Assembly: GCA_023375675.1 (NCBI GenBank)
Contig: JALQBC010000018.1
Location: forward strand, 722,165 to 786,164
Origin: Cytospora piceicola
Taxonomy: Eukaryota; Ascomycota; Sordariomycetes; Diaporthales; Cytosporaceae
Direction of reading: 5' to 3'
DNA: 64,000 nt
Part shown: positions 47,531 to 59,285 of the stretch, in pieces
How positions within the stretch are numbered: the first letter of the stretch is position 1
Layout of the letters: every line of letters starts with the position of its first letter
Notes under the pieces: generated by a model
The model's database searches: none
Seen by the model: only the letters and a program-made list of their open reading frames with translations
What the model was told of the DNA's origin: nothing
Made by a program: the position numbers and the translations under genes

Positions 47531-47750
47531 GTAAGAGACACAAGAGGAAACAATAGAGATAATAGGCGGATGGGTGTAAGTCCTCAATATAAAAGGTAAT
47601 AACTAAGGTGGTAAGCCTAAGGGGGGTTAAGGACCCTATATATAGCTGTTCAGGCCTGTCGACCTAACGGCAGTCACGTGACCTCGTGGGCCTGATGTTA
47701 TTAATTGAATCGAGTACTAAAACCTTCGATATAGATTTACAAAGATTACA
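47505..47750 (-). repeat. LTR-like repeat copy R2, inverted
   Basis: On the minus strand it starts TGTAATCT and ends CGTACA, with CTGCCGTTAGGTCGAC, AGCTATATATAGGG, CCTTAGTTATTACC and ACCGTGATC in the same order as R1 and R3. With R1 it brackets the broken 2EXR-like gene in inverted orientation. Confidence 0.7.
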
Positions 47751-48377
47751 TGATATGCGTGGCAGAGGGGAATAGGAGAAACCCACTGCCTGAAGGGCTC
47801 CAGGCTGGGGATGGTGAAAACGGTCAACTGGTGACTTTCAAGTCTTCGTACTCGGGAAATAAGATACTTCATCACGAACATCTGAGTTTATAGCAAGACC
47901 TTGATGAAATAGGATGGCTGAAATTTGAAGACAAAACATCTAGGATAGAGAAGGATTATACGAGGGACCTTAGGCGAAGGTTGCCTGGATTCTTCTCGAA
48001 CGAGGTTACTAAGCTACATATATATGTATGATGGCGCCACAGCTGTAGATAACACAAGTCCAAATTGCATTCAGTATGACCACCTGGAGTACCGGGTTTG
48101 ATTAGTACGTACCTTTGAGCTTCAAAACTGTATCGGGCGATCGAATACAGGTATTATAGTACCTAACAGCTTGATGCTATTGAACATGGCAACATCAATG
48201 ATGTGGGGATTCCAAAGTCTCAAAAGGGTGAAACATTGTTTTCACTCTATTTGGAAAAGCCTTTATATATATATATCCGGTTATGGTATGATGGAATGAA
48301 TTATCTCAGCCCTGTATAATAATGCGACGTTCCCACTGTTTTTTGCATGCTCAAGCCAAGCCACTCATGCTCTAGAC
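47751..48377. other. Intergenic, 3' flank of polygalacturonase
   Basis: No gene or repeat recognised. Confidence 0.45.
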
Positions 48378-50184
48378 CTACGAGGGGCAGAGCGAAGCAT
48401 CAGATTCACACCCGGTCTGGCCACCAGATATATCGATGTCGGTGAAGGTGAAGTCCTCGCATGATGATGTGGATCCGCATAGGATGTAGTAATTGTAAGC
48501 ATCGTCGCCAGAGACAGAACCGGTGATAGAGCTGAAGGTAACGCCCGAGATCGTAATACCCGTGGTAGGGTCACCTGTAGGAGAACCGTTCTCGTAGTCC
48601 TGCTGAACGTCGATGGCGTAGCTAGACAGTCACTATTAGTACTGGATAAAGCGGAAAAGACACGGATTGCGTCAAGATTATCATGACGACTTACTCTGTG
48701 ATACCACTGACAACGATGTTAGAGTAGGTGATATCAGAAACGGTTGAGTCAGAGCCATCAGCATCTGTCTTGATGCGGCAGGCATTCTTGGAGTTGACGA
48801 CGGAGGAGTCTTTGAAGGTGACATTCGAGATGGTGATACCGCTGTCAACCGAGCCGATCGACAAACCGTGACCTCCAGAGCAGTACATATTTTCAAAGAC
48901 CATGTTGGATCCCGAGTTGACCGCAACACAATCATCCTGGTTGTAGACGGTGGCAGACGAGACGTACAGACCATCGGTGGAAGAAACATCAAAGGCATCA
49001 GTGTTGTGTCCAAGCGCATCACCGTCCGAGTCCTCCTCGTCACCAGCAGAGTTGTCGAGGATCACATTGCTGATAGTCATATCCGTGCAGCCATCAATGG
49101 AGAATAAGTGCGTAGGCCAGTTCTGGATAGTGAGCTGCTCCAGAGTGGAGCTTTTCATATCGGACAGCTTGAGGAAGTGATCTGGCTTGTCCGTACCGCC
49201 GTTGCTGCCCTCGCCACTACGGGAACGAAAGTCAGCATTTGCCTGGAAGAGAAAGACAGAAAAGGAAGTCGCAAAACATGATTTAGAAGTACAGCGTTCG
49301 TTGCTCCCGGATTAAACAGGTTTCAGGGATCAACAAATATGCAAAAGGGGGGGTTATTTGCGCTATGGGTGGTACTCACTCCCAGTACTGAGAGCCCTGG
49401 CCGTCAATTACAGCACCCGCCAGACCAGCAATCTTGGCGTTGGAGCCCTTCAAAACAATAGGCGTGTACTCAGAGTCCGGGGTATACTCTACCGTCATAG
49501 TGCCAGCGAAGAGAAGAGCACCGCCGCTGGGGACAGTGACGGAGAGAGTTGAGGAGGCAGGGATTGTGACGCCGCTCAGGAGGACGTTGGAACAAGCGGC
49601 AACAGAGGCTGTGACTTGGGAAAGCTCAGTGACAGTGCAAGTGGTTCCACCGACACCAGATCCACCCGTGAGGGAAGACAAAGCACCGCCTCCGGATCCA
49701 GACGCTGCTGTAGCAGTAGCACCTGAACCAGTCGCTGTAACAGTAGCCGCGGCGGAGGCACTGGAGTGGCCGTAACTACCAGAGCTTCCGCTTGCCTTAA
49801 CATGATTGTAATCGATCGAGGAGATAGATGAGGAGCCATCAGTGTAGTAGGCTGGGACAGAGTCACGAGTTGTAGTGGCTGTTTCCTGGGGACTCGAGTC
49901 ACCACCGTAGCCGTCCGCTGCGGACTGCATGGGCTGGGAACCCCTCAAACCTATCTAGATCGTCAGTCACTCGTTAATCATGACAAAAAACACGAAATAA
50001 ACAAGTTTTGACCTCCGATGGTCTGAAAACCACCGCCAACGCCTCCCTGGGAGTAAGAACCCGAGGCTGGGCCGGAGCCGCCTCCTTGGCTACCTCCAAA
50101 TCCACCAAATCCCCCACTGAAATTGTGAGGGTGGGCAAGAACAGCGGGCAGCGCAGCTACGGCTATAGGTATGAAGGAGCGCAT
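48378..50184 (-). CDS. Endopolygalacturonase (GH28) with a long N-terminal extension
   Basis: Secreted pectin-degrading enzyme, 502 aa. Exons on the complement: 50013-50184, 49380-49950, 48695-49216, 48378-48621; all junctions are in frame (the first donor, GTCAAA, is unusual). Signal peptide MRSFIPIAVAALPAVLA is followed by a Gly-rich segment and a Ser/Thr/Ala/Gly low-complexity linker, about 150 residues that most fungal endo-PGs (about 360-380 aa) lack. The catalytic part begins CTVTELSQV. Conserved GH28 motifs are GSQYWDGEGSNGG, NTD (Asp321), QDD (Asp342, Asp343), GHG (His364) and RIK (Arg395, Lys397), so the enzyme should be active. Overall plan resembles A. niger PgaD, which also has an N-terminal extension. 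It should cut internal alpha-1,4-galacturonan bonds during plant tissue use. Confidence 0.93.
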
Positions 50185-52250
50185 TTTGACTTGAAGGATT
50201 AAATGAATGGGTGTATTGGTTGGTCTGGTGCTTAGAGAAGATGAAAGGTAAGAACAAGTTTCAAAGAGAGGACGCACCGGGCGTGCTGAGCTTGGCTTGC
50301 AAGGAAGGAAGGAATTGGGATAGTGAGAACCGAGCAAAACGTACAATGCCCAGAATCTGGGAGGTTTTATGTACAACGTGTCTGCAGGGGCCTATTCGAT
50401 TTAGACTCGATCTCGTTAGAGAGTCAATCCCTGATGTTGGTTTGATCAGGAGGATGGGGCTCATTGGTTCCTGCATCTTGCAAGGGCGTAGGACCCAGTG
50501 TATCAATAACAAACTCGCTTGGTGGAAAAATCAGGGAATTTCAGCCCATGTTGACATAGTGCCTATTTGAAGCCCTGGGTCGGGAGGGTTATGGGTGGCC
50601 ATAAACAAATATGCGTTCTGTTGATCGCAAGTGTGAGGGTCGTTTCAGCGATCGAAGCAACATCTCATACGTTATTTCGTAACAAGCGTTGAACACACAT
50701 CATCCCACAAGCAAGCCCTCGCAACTCTCGTCCCTAGAGTCCACTATCATTTCATCTGTACCCTGTTTTCCGTACTAACTGAAGAGTCTAGGCCTCTGAT
50801 GCACGGTTTCTCTTAGATGCCGGTACTGCAAACTCCACCACGGGAATTAGGACTAAATGATTTAGACGTTTCAGCCCCTTACATGGGTACCTTCATGGTA
50901 GTAAGAACTTCCGCCAATAACGTCACTGTAGGTACCGGGAAGGTCAACAAGACTTGATACAAATATTGAACGTTGAAAAGAGTAACTTGGGGGCTACTCA
51001 TGTCCAGCTGTTCAACTGTGGGTATGGGGTTACAATTTGATGATCCGTCGAGACGGGCGAGGTCTCGTGTTGAATGCCTGATTGCCCACCTGGCCATCAA
51101 AACTTGAGATCTGCACATTGTGTTCTGTTCAGCAGACAAATAAGTAATGATTTTCATATCGAATTCCCCACATCAAAATCCAGTTGTTTGGATTAGAATC
51201 TTGGCGATCGATAGCCAAGCAACGCCAAGTAACGCCAAGTTTGCTTCCCCGGAATTTCCTTTTCAGCCGCTGGATGTGTGAACAAGACCGAGCTCTGGTT
51301 AATACAGGTGAGTAGCTACAGCGACTAAAAGTCCCGGCCTTCTATTTAGCCTCGACTAGCGAAAGTGTTTTTTTCTAAGGCCTCAAATGCTCTATTGCAC
51401 CTGTAAGGTACTAAAGGAGAAGCCATTGCTGCGATTCCCTCCTTGGACCGGAGCACTTGAGCTGAACCTTAGTCTAGAGCGGGGCGGGAGGCGGGGCCCG
51501 GAGGCCCGGACATTTGTAGCAATTGTAGCTAAAATATCTATCATTATATTTTTATTAGAATTGGTTCATTACACTAATCATTATTTCTTGAAGAGGTGGT
51601 TGGGTCACAATTTCAACCGAGCATCTTTAAATATTACTTTACCTCGTTTAGAATGATAATATATAGACAAAAGCTCTATATTTATGAACGGTTTGGTTTC
51701 GGGAGTTTCTGCTAGCGACGATACTCATATGCCAGTTGAGGCAAGTGCCTATAAAGTCGAAGGAAACGACTTTGCAACCTGAGATAAATGTGGTGTTTCT
51801 CCATGGGTTTGATTTCAGGTGCTGGTAGCGGGCGCCTTTGCTCAATTTTACCGAGTTCTGCCGGGCTCTCGTTATGAATCTGTCACATTCAGTAGGCTCG
51901 TGTGATTATGTATATACAAGCGGGGGTCCGTCTGATTGCCCCGCCGTCCATGTCTCGGGAAGTCATCAGAGTAATATCATCCCGGGGTCTCTCTTGAAAC
52001 ATCGAGAATTGGAATTATGTCGTCGCAAGATTATGAAGACAAAACGGCCCTATAAGTTCCATGGTTCACACTTGGATTAACAGATATACGTTGAACTTCC
52101 AAATTCTATGATATTGCCCCTGGTGATGATCTCGAAAATATTATTGGGATAGAGAGATTCAGGTTGGATAGTGAGCGAGCACTGGCAAGCCCTCGTTCGT
52201 TCAGACCTAGGTACGTTGGGGTCCTGGGGCATGGAATAATCATGGGCTAA
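50185..52250. other. Intergenic, 2.1 kb
   Basis: No gene recognised. A GC-rich patch lies at 51478-51510, followed by AT-rich sequence. TACCTAGG-like variant near 52206. Confidence 0.45.
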
Positions 52251-54128
52251 CTAGCCGATGCTTGTAACATTCAGAACAAGCCCTTCCGATTGACAAATGT
52301 CCGAAGTGTAAGAGAAGTCATCCTCAATACAGGCAGCAGGTAGCGGAATGAGGCCATAGTCTTGTGCTGTTGCCGAAGGAAGACACATTGAGTCAGCTCA
52401 AAGAAGGAAACTCCTGGCTGAGGCGACACCATAGGGGAAAGGATGGGGAAGACTCACTGCACAACACAGTATCATCCGTAACAGTACGATCCAAGTAAAG
52501 AGGATACATTGTATCATACTTCGCGCTGTAGTACTGGATAAGGTTCCATTTCCAGTCCATTGAGTTATTATTGCCACAATCGTACCCAATTACCCCGCTG
52601 CAGTCATCGTCCCAGATGGCACAGTTGATTTCGGCTTCACAAACCAGTGTTCCGTCCTCGGATACCTGTGCGACAACGTCGGTACCGGAAATCGCGCCGG
52701 TAATAGCCTGGATGCTGGCTTGGAGACAAGGGACTTCAGTGACAGTTGCGCATATAGCACAAGAAAGGAAGTATTCACACCCATTGTCGTCAAGTTGGCG
52801 AGGGCATAGTACTGTACTTACATGGCTGAACTCAGCCAGTGGATATTTATAGTTTGTGTCGGGTACGATGGACCGATCTGGAGAAGAGACGGGAGCGAAT
52901 GATGATATTGTGTGTCCGTCAGAGCCGTGTTGCGCTGCTCTACCGGTGATAGCTGGCAGTGAAGAGATGGTGCTCGCTTCCGACGGCCCACGCACCGTGA
53001 TGATTGGTCCCTCACACTGAGTGTACACGGTTGTACTGATGCAGACCTGGTCCGAAGAACTACAAGTTGCCGACCCCTGGGCTGTGTACACTGTTGGAAC
53101 TGGCGCGGTTGGCACGCAGAGCGTCTCAGTTACACACGCTGACTGACCGCCGCTCCCGTTGCAGATGGTGGAGGTGGTGTAGATAGAACAGCCTGTGCCA
53201 GAGTATGGGGTTGTTGTTGAGAGTGTTGGAAGGGGAGGCGATGTAGTTAGGGTGGACGAGGTCAGGGTCCCCGGCGTACCGGAGGTCGACGAGACTATTT
53301 GCGTTCCAGTGACGGTTGGCAATGTGTGGTCAGCACTCCAAATACTAGACCCTTCCGTCCAGTCTGCGTCCGTATCAGTATCGCTGATACCGTCCCAGTT
53401 CTCAAACGTCGCAGACCAGTATGACGCCGGTGTGAAGATTGTGCTAAGTTCCGTGCCGGTCGTATCGCACCCGACAATATCTGCAAGATCTGTGCTTAGC
53501 CCCTATCATATACAAAGCTGGATCATTGCTACAAGATGTCTGAACACTCACTTCTGCAAGTTGACGTGCATGAGCTTGTTGGCGAAGCGGCTATGCAGTC
53601 TGTAGCGCAAGAGCTATACGTGGCTGTCTCGCATTGCGAAGATGACCCTTCGGACCCGGACGTCGGGTTGTTGCCCGGTGGACCATTCTTACAGTTTGGG
53701 TCATTGGAGTCACAAAAGTTGGCGCCTGTGCCATGTGGTTACTAAGGAAATGAGGAGTTTATATGCTTGACGAATAGAGACTTACTTGACGTGTCCGGGC
53801 AAAACAGCCAGCACGATGTACAGAACAACGGACATTTTGTCCCACAGCCGCCAGCCTTAGTACAGGTCGGCTTGGGTGGTCCACGCGTGTGAGACACCGG
53901 AGGAAGATGTGAGTCGTGCGACGTTGTGCCATCACCTGGAGTGCTTGTCGAGCCGCTCATCGTCGACGTGTCTGTTCCTGGGCTGGTTTCTCCCGTATCT
54001 CCTGTTCTTCCGGGCATTGTCGTGGGGGTTTGTGTCAGGCTCGGCGGCACCTGGTACCCGGTCAGAGTGGCGGCCAGAAACTGCGCGTGTTTGGAGGCCC
54101 GGAATGGGTGGTTCCATTGATGACTTGA
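52251..54128 (-). pseudogene. 5'-truncated gene for a secreted Ser/Thr/Cys-rich protein (possible chitinase-type tail)
   Basis: Four exons on the complement can be joined in frame: about 54128 (or acceptor at 54080)-53786, 53725-53552, 53480-52458, 52366-52251. Introns are 60-91 bases with good GT-AG ends. The protein starts mid-domain (LAATLTGYQVPPSLTQTP) with no start codon or signal peptide. It continues with a Thr/Ser/Gly linker, a Cys-rich block (CGTKCPLFCTSCWLFCP, FCDSNDPNC), Cys-rich Ser/Thr repeats and a folded C-terminal domain ending LVLNVTSIG. The composition resembles the tail regions of large secreted fungal chitinase-like (GH18) proteins, but this is low-confidence recall. Upstream, the frame stops at 54129-54131 and a repeat begins by 54222, so the catalytic N-terminal part seems lost. 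Confidence 0.6.
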
Positions 54129-54221
54129 TTAGACATAGAGGAACTCAGTTCCGATGTACCGAATAACATCCCGGTACAATTGTGACCGACAGGCGTGCAT
54201 TATAGTTCCGGACCGCCGGCT

Positions 54222-54306
54222 TCTAACCGGCCTATTAGGGGCGCCCGTCTAGCCTTACCTGCAGAGGTTTCATAGAATATATTCCACCAAACGATAGCTG
54301 TTAGGA
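54222..54306 (-). repeat. Short repeat B, copy 1 (inverted)
   Basis: Its complement reads CTAACAGCTATCGTTTGG ... CTCTGCAGGTAAGGC ... CTAATAGGC and aligns with 58020-58105, mostly with C/T and G/A differences. The two copies lie in inverted orientation on either side of the caspase gene. Confidence 0.6.
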
Positions 54307-54545
54307 GATTAGTAAGCTATATCGAAGATTCTAGTAATCTGTATAACCAATAATATTAGGCCTGCAGGGTTACCTAACTGCGGTGAGGTCGACCTACCTA
54401 AACAACTATATATAGGGGCCTTCCCTTCCCTTAGGTTCAATACCTTAGTTATTACCTTTCATATTAAGGACTTACACCTATCTGACTATTGTCTCTGCTG
54501 TTCCCTCATCTCCCTCACTATTCTATTGAACGTGACCTCTGTACA
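54299..54545 (+). repeat. LTR-like repeat copy R3, directly upstream of the caspase gene
   Basis: Blocks TACCTAACTGCGGTGAGG, AAACAACTATATATAGGG, CCTTAGTTATTACC, TTAAGGACTTACACC and GAACGTGACC match R1 and R2. The TATATATA box lies about 265 bases before the caspase start codon and is followed by a CT-rich stretch, so this copy could supply its promoter. Overlaps the edge of repeat B by about eight bases. Confidence 0.7.
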
Positions 54546-54671
54546 CAAGGAGTTCCCACTAGCTCAAGAGCAGAAGAAGGGGAAAGACTAGAAGTCCTAC
54601 TATTCCAAGTAAGTTCCTGTCACAGAATGACTGTGCTTTGTTGATCAATTAATCTAAGACCTAAAGCAGCC

Positions 54672-57076
54672 ATGGCTCCTCCAGACAGGCCATTGTCCAG
54701 AACTGGCCCGGCGTCTGGTTCTGGGGATAAGTTCGCATCCCTCGTTGATACAAAGGGAAGTGGAAAATGGGCCATTTTGATTGGAGTCAGCTTCTACACG
54801 GACGGTAACGCGAGACTTGTGCATGCTAGACACTTGTCTGGCCCATCCGCCGACATTAATTCGATGCGAGAGTTCTTTATTCGTCATCTGGGCGTTCAGC
54901 AATCGAATATATTGACGCTGAAATCGACGGTTCCATTGGATCAAGGCACAAACCTGCCAGTTGAGCAAGACACAATGGAATGGCCGACCTACGAAAATAT
55001 ATTCCGTATTTTCGACTTGGTGACAAATAGCGCCGCAGCGGACGACCTGGTCTACATCTACTACAGCGGGCATGGTGGACGGGCGACGACGATATTTCGG
55101 GAGAAAGGGCCAAAAGGAGTTGATGAGGCACTGGCACCTATGGACATAAACTCTGGGGGTCGCTATGTCAGAGACGTCGAAATCGCGGCGATCCTTCAAA
55201 TGATGGCCAAGAAGAAGTTACATGTCACTCTCATCCTCGACTCCTGCCACTCCGGTGGCGCGACGAAAGGGATACTTGAAAATCCTTCAGATGCTGCGGT
55301 TAGTAGGGGGCTTGGTACCCTAGATGTCACAAATCTGCCGACCGACAAGTCGGACATACCACAGGTGGTCCTGGATGATGTGTTCAAGACCGATGCCTTC
55401 CAACACCAGTCCAGAGAGGACTTCTGGTTAGAACCTCAAGGCTACGTTCTGATGGCAGCCTGCCTACCCATTCAGACTGCCTGGGAACTGCCTTTCGACA
55501 AAGTCTACCGTGGAATCTTTACCCACTTTTTAACCAGGTCTCTGGAGGAAGCGGTCACGGATGGGGTCCTTGGCAAGTTGACGCATAACATGCTGCACCA
55601 GAGAGTGCTCGCCAATGTGATCGACTTTTCTAAGGGAATTGGAAAGAGTCAGATACCAGTTCTCATGGGCAGCAGTAACAGGCTATTCATCAACAACTCC
55701 TTCTCCAAGAGCATCAACAGTTTCTCTGTGTTGAAAATGCTGGTTGACGGAGTACAAGTGAGCGCTGGACGAGCACATGGCGTACGCGAGGGTGACTACT
55801 ACGGCATTTACCGTTGGAATAAAGAAGTCGTCACGCCGGGCGAATCTATTGCGATTGTACGTGTGGACCAGGTTCTTGAAAGAGAATTCATAGGAAGGTT
55901 CGTTAGAGAGTTTGTGGTCGGGACGGTCCATACTGGCGACCAGGCTGTTCTCTTGCGCAGGCACATCTCGATGAGCAGCAATCTGAAGTTGCTTTCCCCT
56001 CAGGACGCCGACGAAAGTCTGTTGAAGAAGCTTAACCATCTGCGAGAGCTACTTCGAAACACACAGGGGGAATACAAATCAGGTATCAACCCGTTGCAAT
56101 TACTGGACGGCGATGTGGGTGGTCTGTCGCCGCTTTTCCACGTCACCTTCGATAGAGTGGGCAGGTACCAGCTCCTCGACAGCCAGAGACATCCCATCCC
56201 AAACATCCGGACATTCGAAGAGCCGGAGTCGGTGCTCAACATTGCAAGGAAGCTCGCACGATTTGTAAGGTTCCGCGACCTTAGGAATCCGGATAAGTCT
56301 ACTATGAGTTTCTCTATGAAAATCAGTTTGCATAGTAAGTTCCACTTTCAAGATCCTTGTTTTGACAGAACTATAGGTCTAATCCAGGACGTACTAATAT
56401 AGGCAACCGCGACAACTTGCCCGATCAAACGAGGGCGGACTACAACTTTGATTTTCACGGAGCAGTCTATTCAATCCACGAGGGGGAGTCCTACGATATT
56501 GTCTTCAAAAATTTTTCATATAACCCTCTTTATCTAACGATCCTCAACTTCCGGCCTCTGTGGGGCATTCAACAGGTCCATCCGACAAATGGTGACTGGG
56601 AAGAGATCGTCTTCCCGGCAAATCAAAAGAAGATTTCATTCAATCCATCCATTCACCCAGAACTCAGCAACTCATCACACACCATCGAGACCCTGAAAGC
56701 CTTCATCACGACTGTTCCTACTTCATTCAGGTCTCTGTGCATGGCTGATATGGACTTAGAGGATCTTCATGAGGCCTTCAGCTTTGCGCGTCCCATCGCT
56801 GCTGCTAGCACACATGCAGATAGTGATCGAGAACCAGAATCTGAACTTCTCGACAACTTGGCTAGCCGCGATCCTTTCTCTGTGGAGGCTGTTCCAAAAG
56901 GAAAAGCCAGCACGGGTGCATTTCTTAAGGGAATAAACAGCGCAGGGCTATCTAGAGACCAGAATACAGTGGTGTCTGCTGAAGATGTCACATGGCAAAC
57001 TTGTGAAGCTACCATCTGCACTATCCGAAGGGATATAGAAGCCCCGGGAGAGCTTCACATTCCGCTCAAGTCTTAA
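54672..57076 (+). CDS. Caspase-domain (peptidase C14, metacaspase-like) protein with a C-terminal beta-rich module
   Basis: 778 aa. Exons 54672-56334 and 56403-57076, joined in frame across a 68-base GTAAGT...ATATAG intron. Start ATG in an excellent context (GCAGCCATGG). The p20-type caspase fold occupies about residues 30-330: KWAILIGVSFY strand, DDLVYIYYSGHGG with catalytic His134, and VTLILDSCHSGG with catalytic Cys192. Acidic residues around the active site (DSC, DEALAP) fit metacaspase-like basic specificity. A middle region (340-550) follows. Exon 2 encodes a beta-rich segment (YDIVFKNFSYNPLYLTILNF, VFPANQKKISF) that resembles the surface-exposed DUF4384-type module often attached to bacterial and fungal caspases. 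No signal peptide or NB-ARC. Likely a cytosolic protease linked to regulated cell death or allorecognition, by family analogy. It is the last gene before the telomere. Confidence 0.87.
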
Positions 57077-57593
57077 TGCCTTCCGTTAGGAAGGTTAATG
57101 TTTGTTTTACAAGGCGGGCGAGCATATAGAAATTGTTGCCCTTAAGATTGTGCTACCTGTTTTTGATTCTGATTAGCTCTAAATTACAATTATGCTGATT
57201 CGCTACAGCACCTGTCTAGAGGATCTAATTAGCTGTTAAAAGCAGTGATTCTAGTCGTTCCGTAACTAAATGCACTAGCAATTGTAAGGCCTTTTAATGC
57301 CTGCCGGAAGACTTACAGTCACTTTAAGGCCTAGATAAGGTCAGACTTACGATAAGGCTTCGAACTAAGATGCACGCTTAAGTTTTAATCCGATTAAAAA
57401 GCAGTTACCTAAATCTGAATCTGTAGAAAAAGGGCTATTAAACGGTATATTTAATTAAATCGTAGCCCTTAAGGTAGGCTTACTATTAAAGCTAATAGTT
57501 CTAATTCTCTAGGTTCTTAAGGTTCTTAACCCGAACCTTAGCCTTTCCCTCCTTTCTTTTTTACCGAAGGTTTATATAAGTCTTTAGATTCGA
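57077..57593. other. AT-rich 3' flank of caspase gene
   Basis: No ORF. AT content rises steadily, with TA-rich sequence that looks RIP-mutated. Confidence 0.6.
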
Positions 57594-57595
57594 AT

Positions 57596-57657
<62 letters not shown>

Positions 57658-57800
57658 GGTAAGTAGGTAAGTAAGTAAGTAAGTAAGTAAGTAGGTAAGT
57701 AAGTAAGTAAGTAGGTAGGTAAGTAGGTAGGTAAGTAAGTAGGTAGATAAGTAAGTTAGTTAGTAAGTTAGCTAGTAAGTTAGCTAGTAAGTTAGCTAGT
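57594..57800 (+). repeat. (GTAA)n minisatellite with GTAG/TTAG variants
   Basis: About 200 bases of tetranucleotide repeats, perfect for the first ~60 bases, then mixed GTAAGTAG and GTTAGCTA forms. Confidence 0.95.
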
Positions 57801-58019
57801 AAGTTAACTAGTAAAGTAGTTATTAAAGTAGCTAATATTATAATATATTAGAATAATAAAGGTAAAGCTATAATTTTAATATAATATAAGCATTTTACTT
57901 AAAAAGAAAGAGAAGGTTTAAATATAATTAAGCCTTTTTAATTAAAGGTTTAAATACTAAGGTATAGTAAAGCTTAAAAGGTTATTTAGTTTATATATAA
58001 GCGCGTTAAGTTAAGTAAC

Positions 58020-58105
58020 CTAACAGTTATTGTCTAGTAGAATGAGGTCTTATTCCACTAAACCCCTGCAGGTAGGGCGGCAGCGCGGCGCTTAATAGGC
58101 TAGCC
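58020..58105 (+). repeat. Short repeat B, copy 2
   Basis: Reads CTAACAGTTATTGTCTAG ... CCCCTGCAGGTAGGGC ... TTAATAGGC; inverted relative to copy 1. Forms a GC-rich island in otherwise AT-rich DNA. Confidence 0.6.
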
Positions 58106-58539
58106 CGGGAGCCTGGTTTTCGAACCGGCCTTCCACGCCGGGTTTAGCTCCGAATTAAATAATTTAACCTAAATCGGAATCCTTGCGAAAAGGGCTATAA
58201 AACACTATTTTTATTTATTTTTTATCTTATCAGGGGGGGTAGATATTTAAGACTCTAAGGTAAACCCTACGGATTCGCCCCTTACCCCCCCCCGTTATAG
58301 CCCTAACCCTAGCCTTTTTTATAGCCTTACTTTATATTAATATAGTTTAATATATTATTATAATAACTATAATTAATTAAAGTATATTACTATATTAACC
58401 GGTATTATAAGAAGCTTATTACTAATAGAGCTATAGTATATTTACTATAGAATTAATAATTTAAAGTTTAATTTCTAATATAATTAAATAAATAAAATAT
58501 ATTTTAATAATATAAATTTAACGCTTTAAAAAGGTATTT

Positions 58540-59285
58540 TTAATATTTTTATATTTAATTTAATAAAATAGATATTAACCTTATTATATTAATAGTTTTA
58601 TTATAACTAGTATACTTATTATTCTTAATATAATAAAACGATTTAAATATTTATAAAAAGGTAAAAATAAAAAGAATAAAACCGTATCGGTAGTTATTTA
58701 ATATTTAATTTAATATAATAAATATTAATATTTCTATAGTATATATTTTATTATAACTATTATACTTACTATTCTTAATATAATAAAACGATTTAAATAT
58801 CTATAAAAAGCTAAAAATAAAATAAAGAAAACCTTATTAGTAGTTTATTAATATTTAACTTAGTATAATAGATATTACTATTACTATAGTATATATTTTA
58901 TTATAGCTATTATACTTACTATCTTTAATATAATTAAAAGATTTAAATATTTATAAAAAGCTAAAAATAAAATAAATAAAACTTTATCGGTAGGTTTTTA
59001 ATATTTAACTTAATATAATAAATATTATTATTACTATAGTAAATATTTTATTATAGCTACTATATTTATTATTCTTAATATAATAAAACGATTTAAGTAT
59101 TTATAAAAAGCTTAAAATTAAATAAAAAAAACTTTATTAATAGTTTTTTAATATTTAACTTAATATAACAGATATTAATATTACTATAATAAATATTCTA
59201 TTATAACTATTATACTTACTATTTTCTATATAATAAAACGATTTAAATATTTATAAAAAGCTAAAATTAAAAAGAATAAAACTAT
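58540..59285 (+). repeat. Decayed satellite, five copies with a 150-base period
   Basis: The anchor TAATAAAACG (or a one/two-base variant) recurs at 58631, 58781, 58931, 59081 and 59231, exactly 150 bases apart. Flanking text (ATTTAAATATTTATAAAAAG after it; TTATTATAACTATTATACTT before it) repeats as well, with many transitions. Confidence 0.88.
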
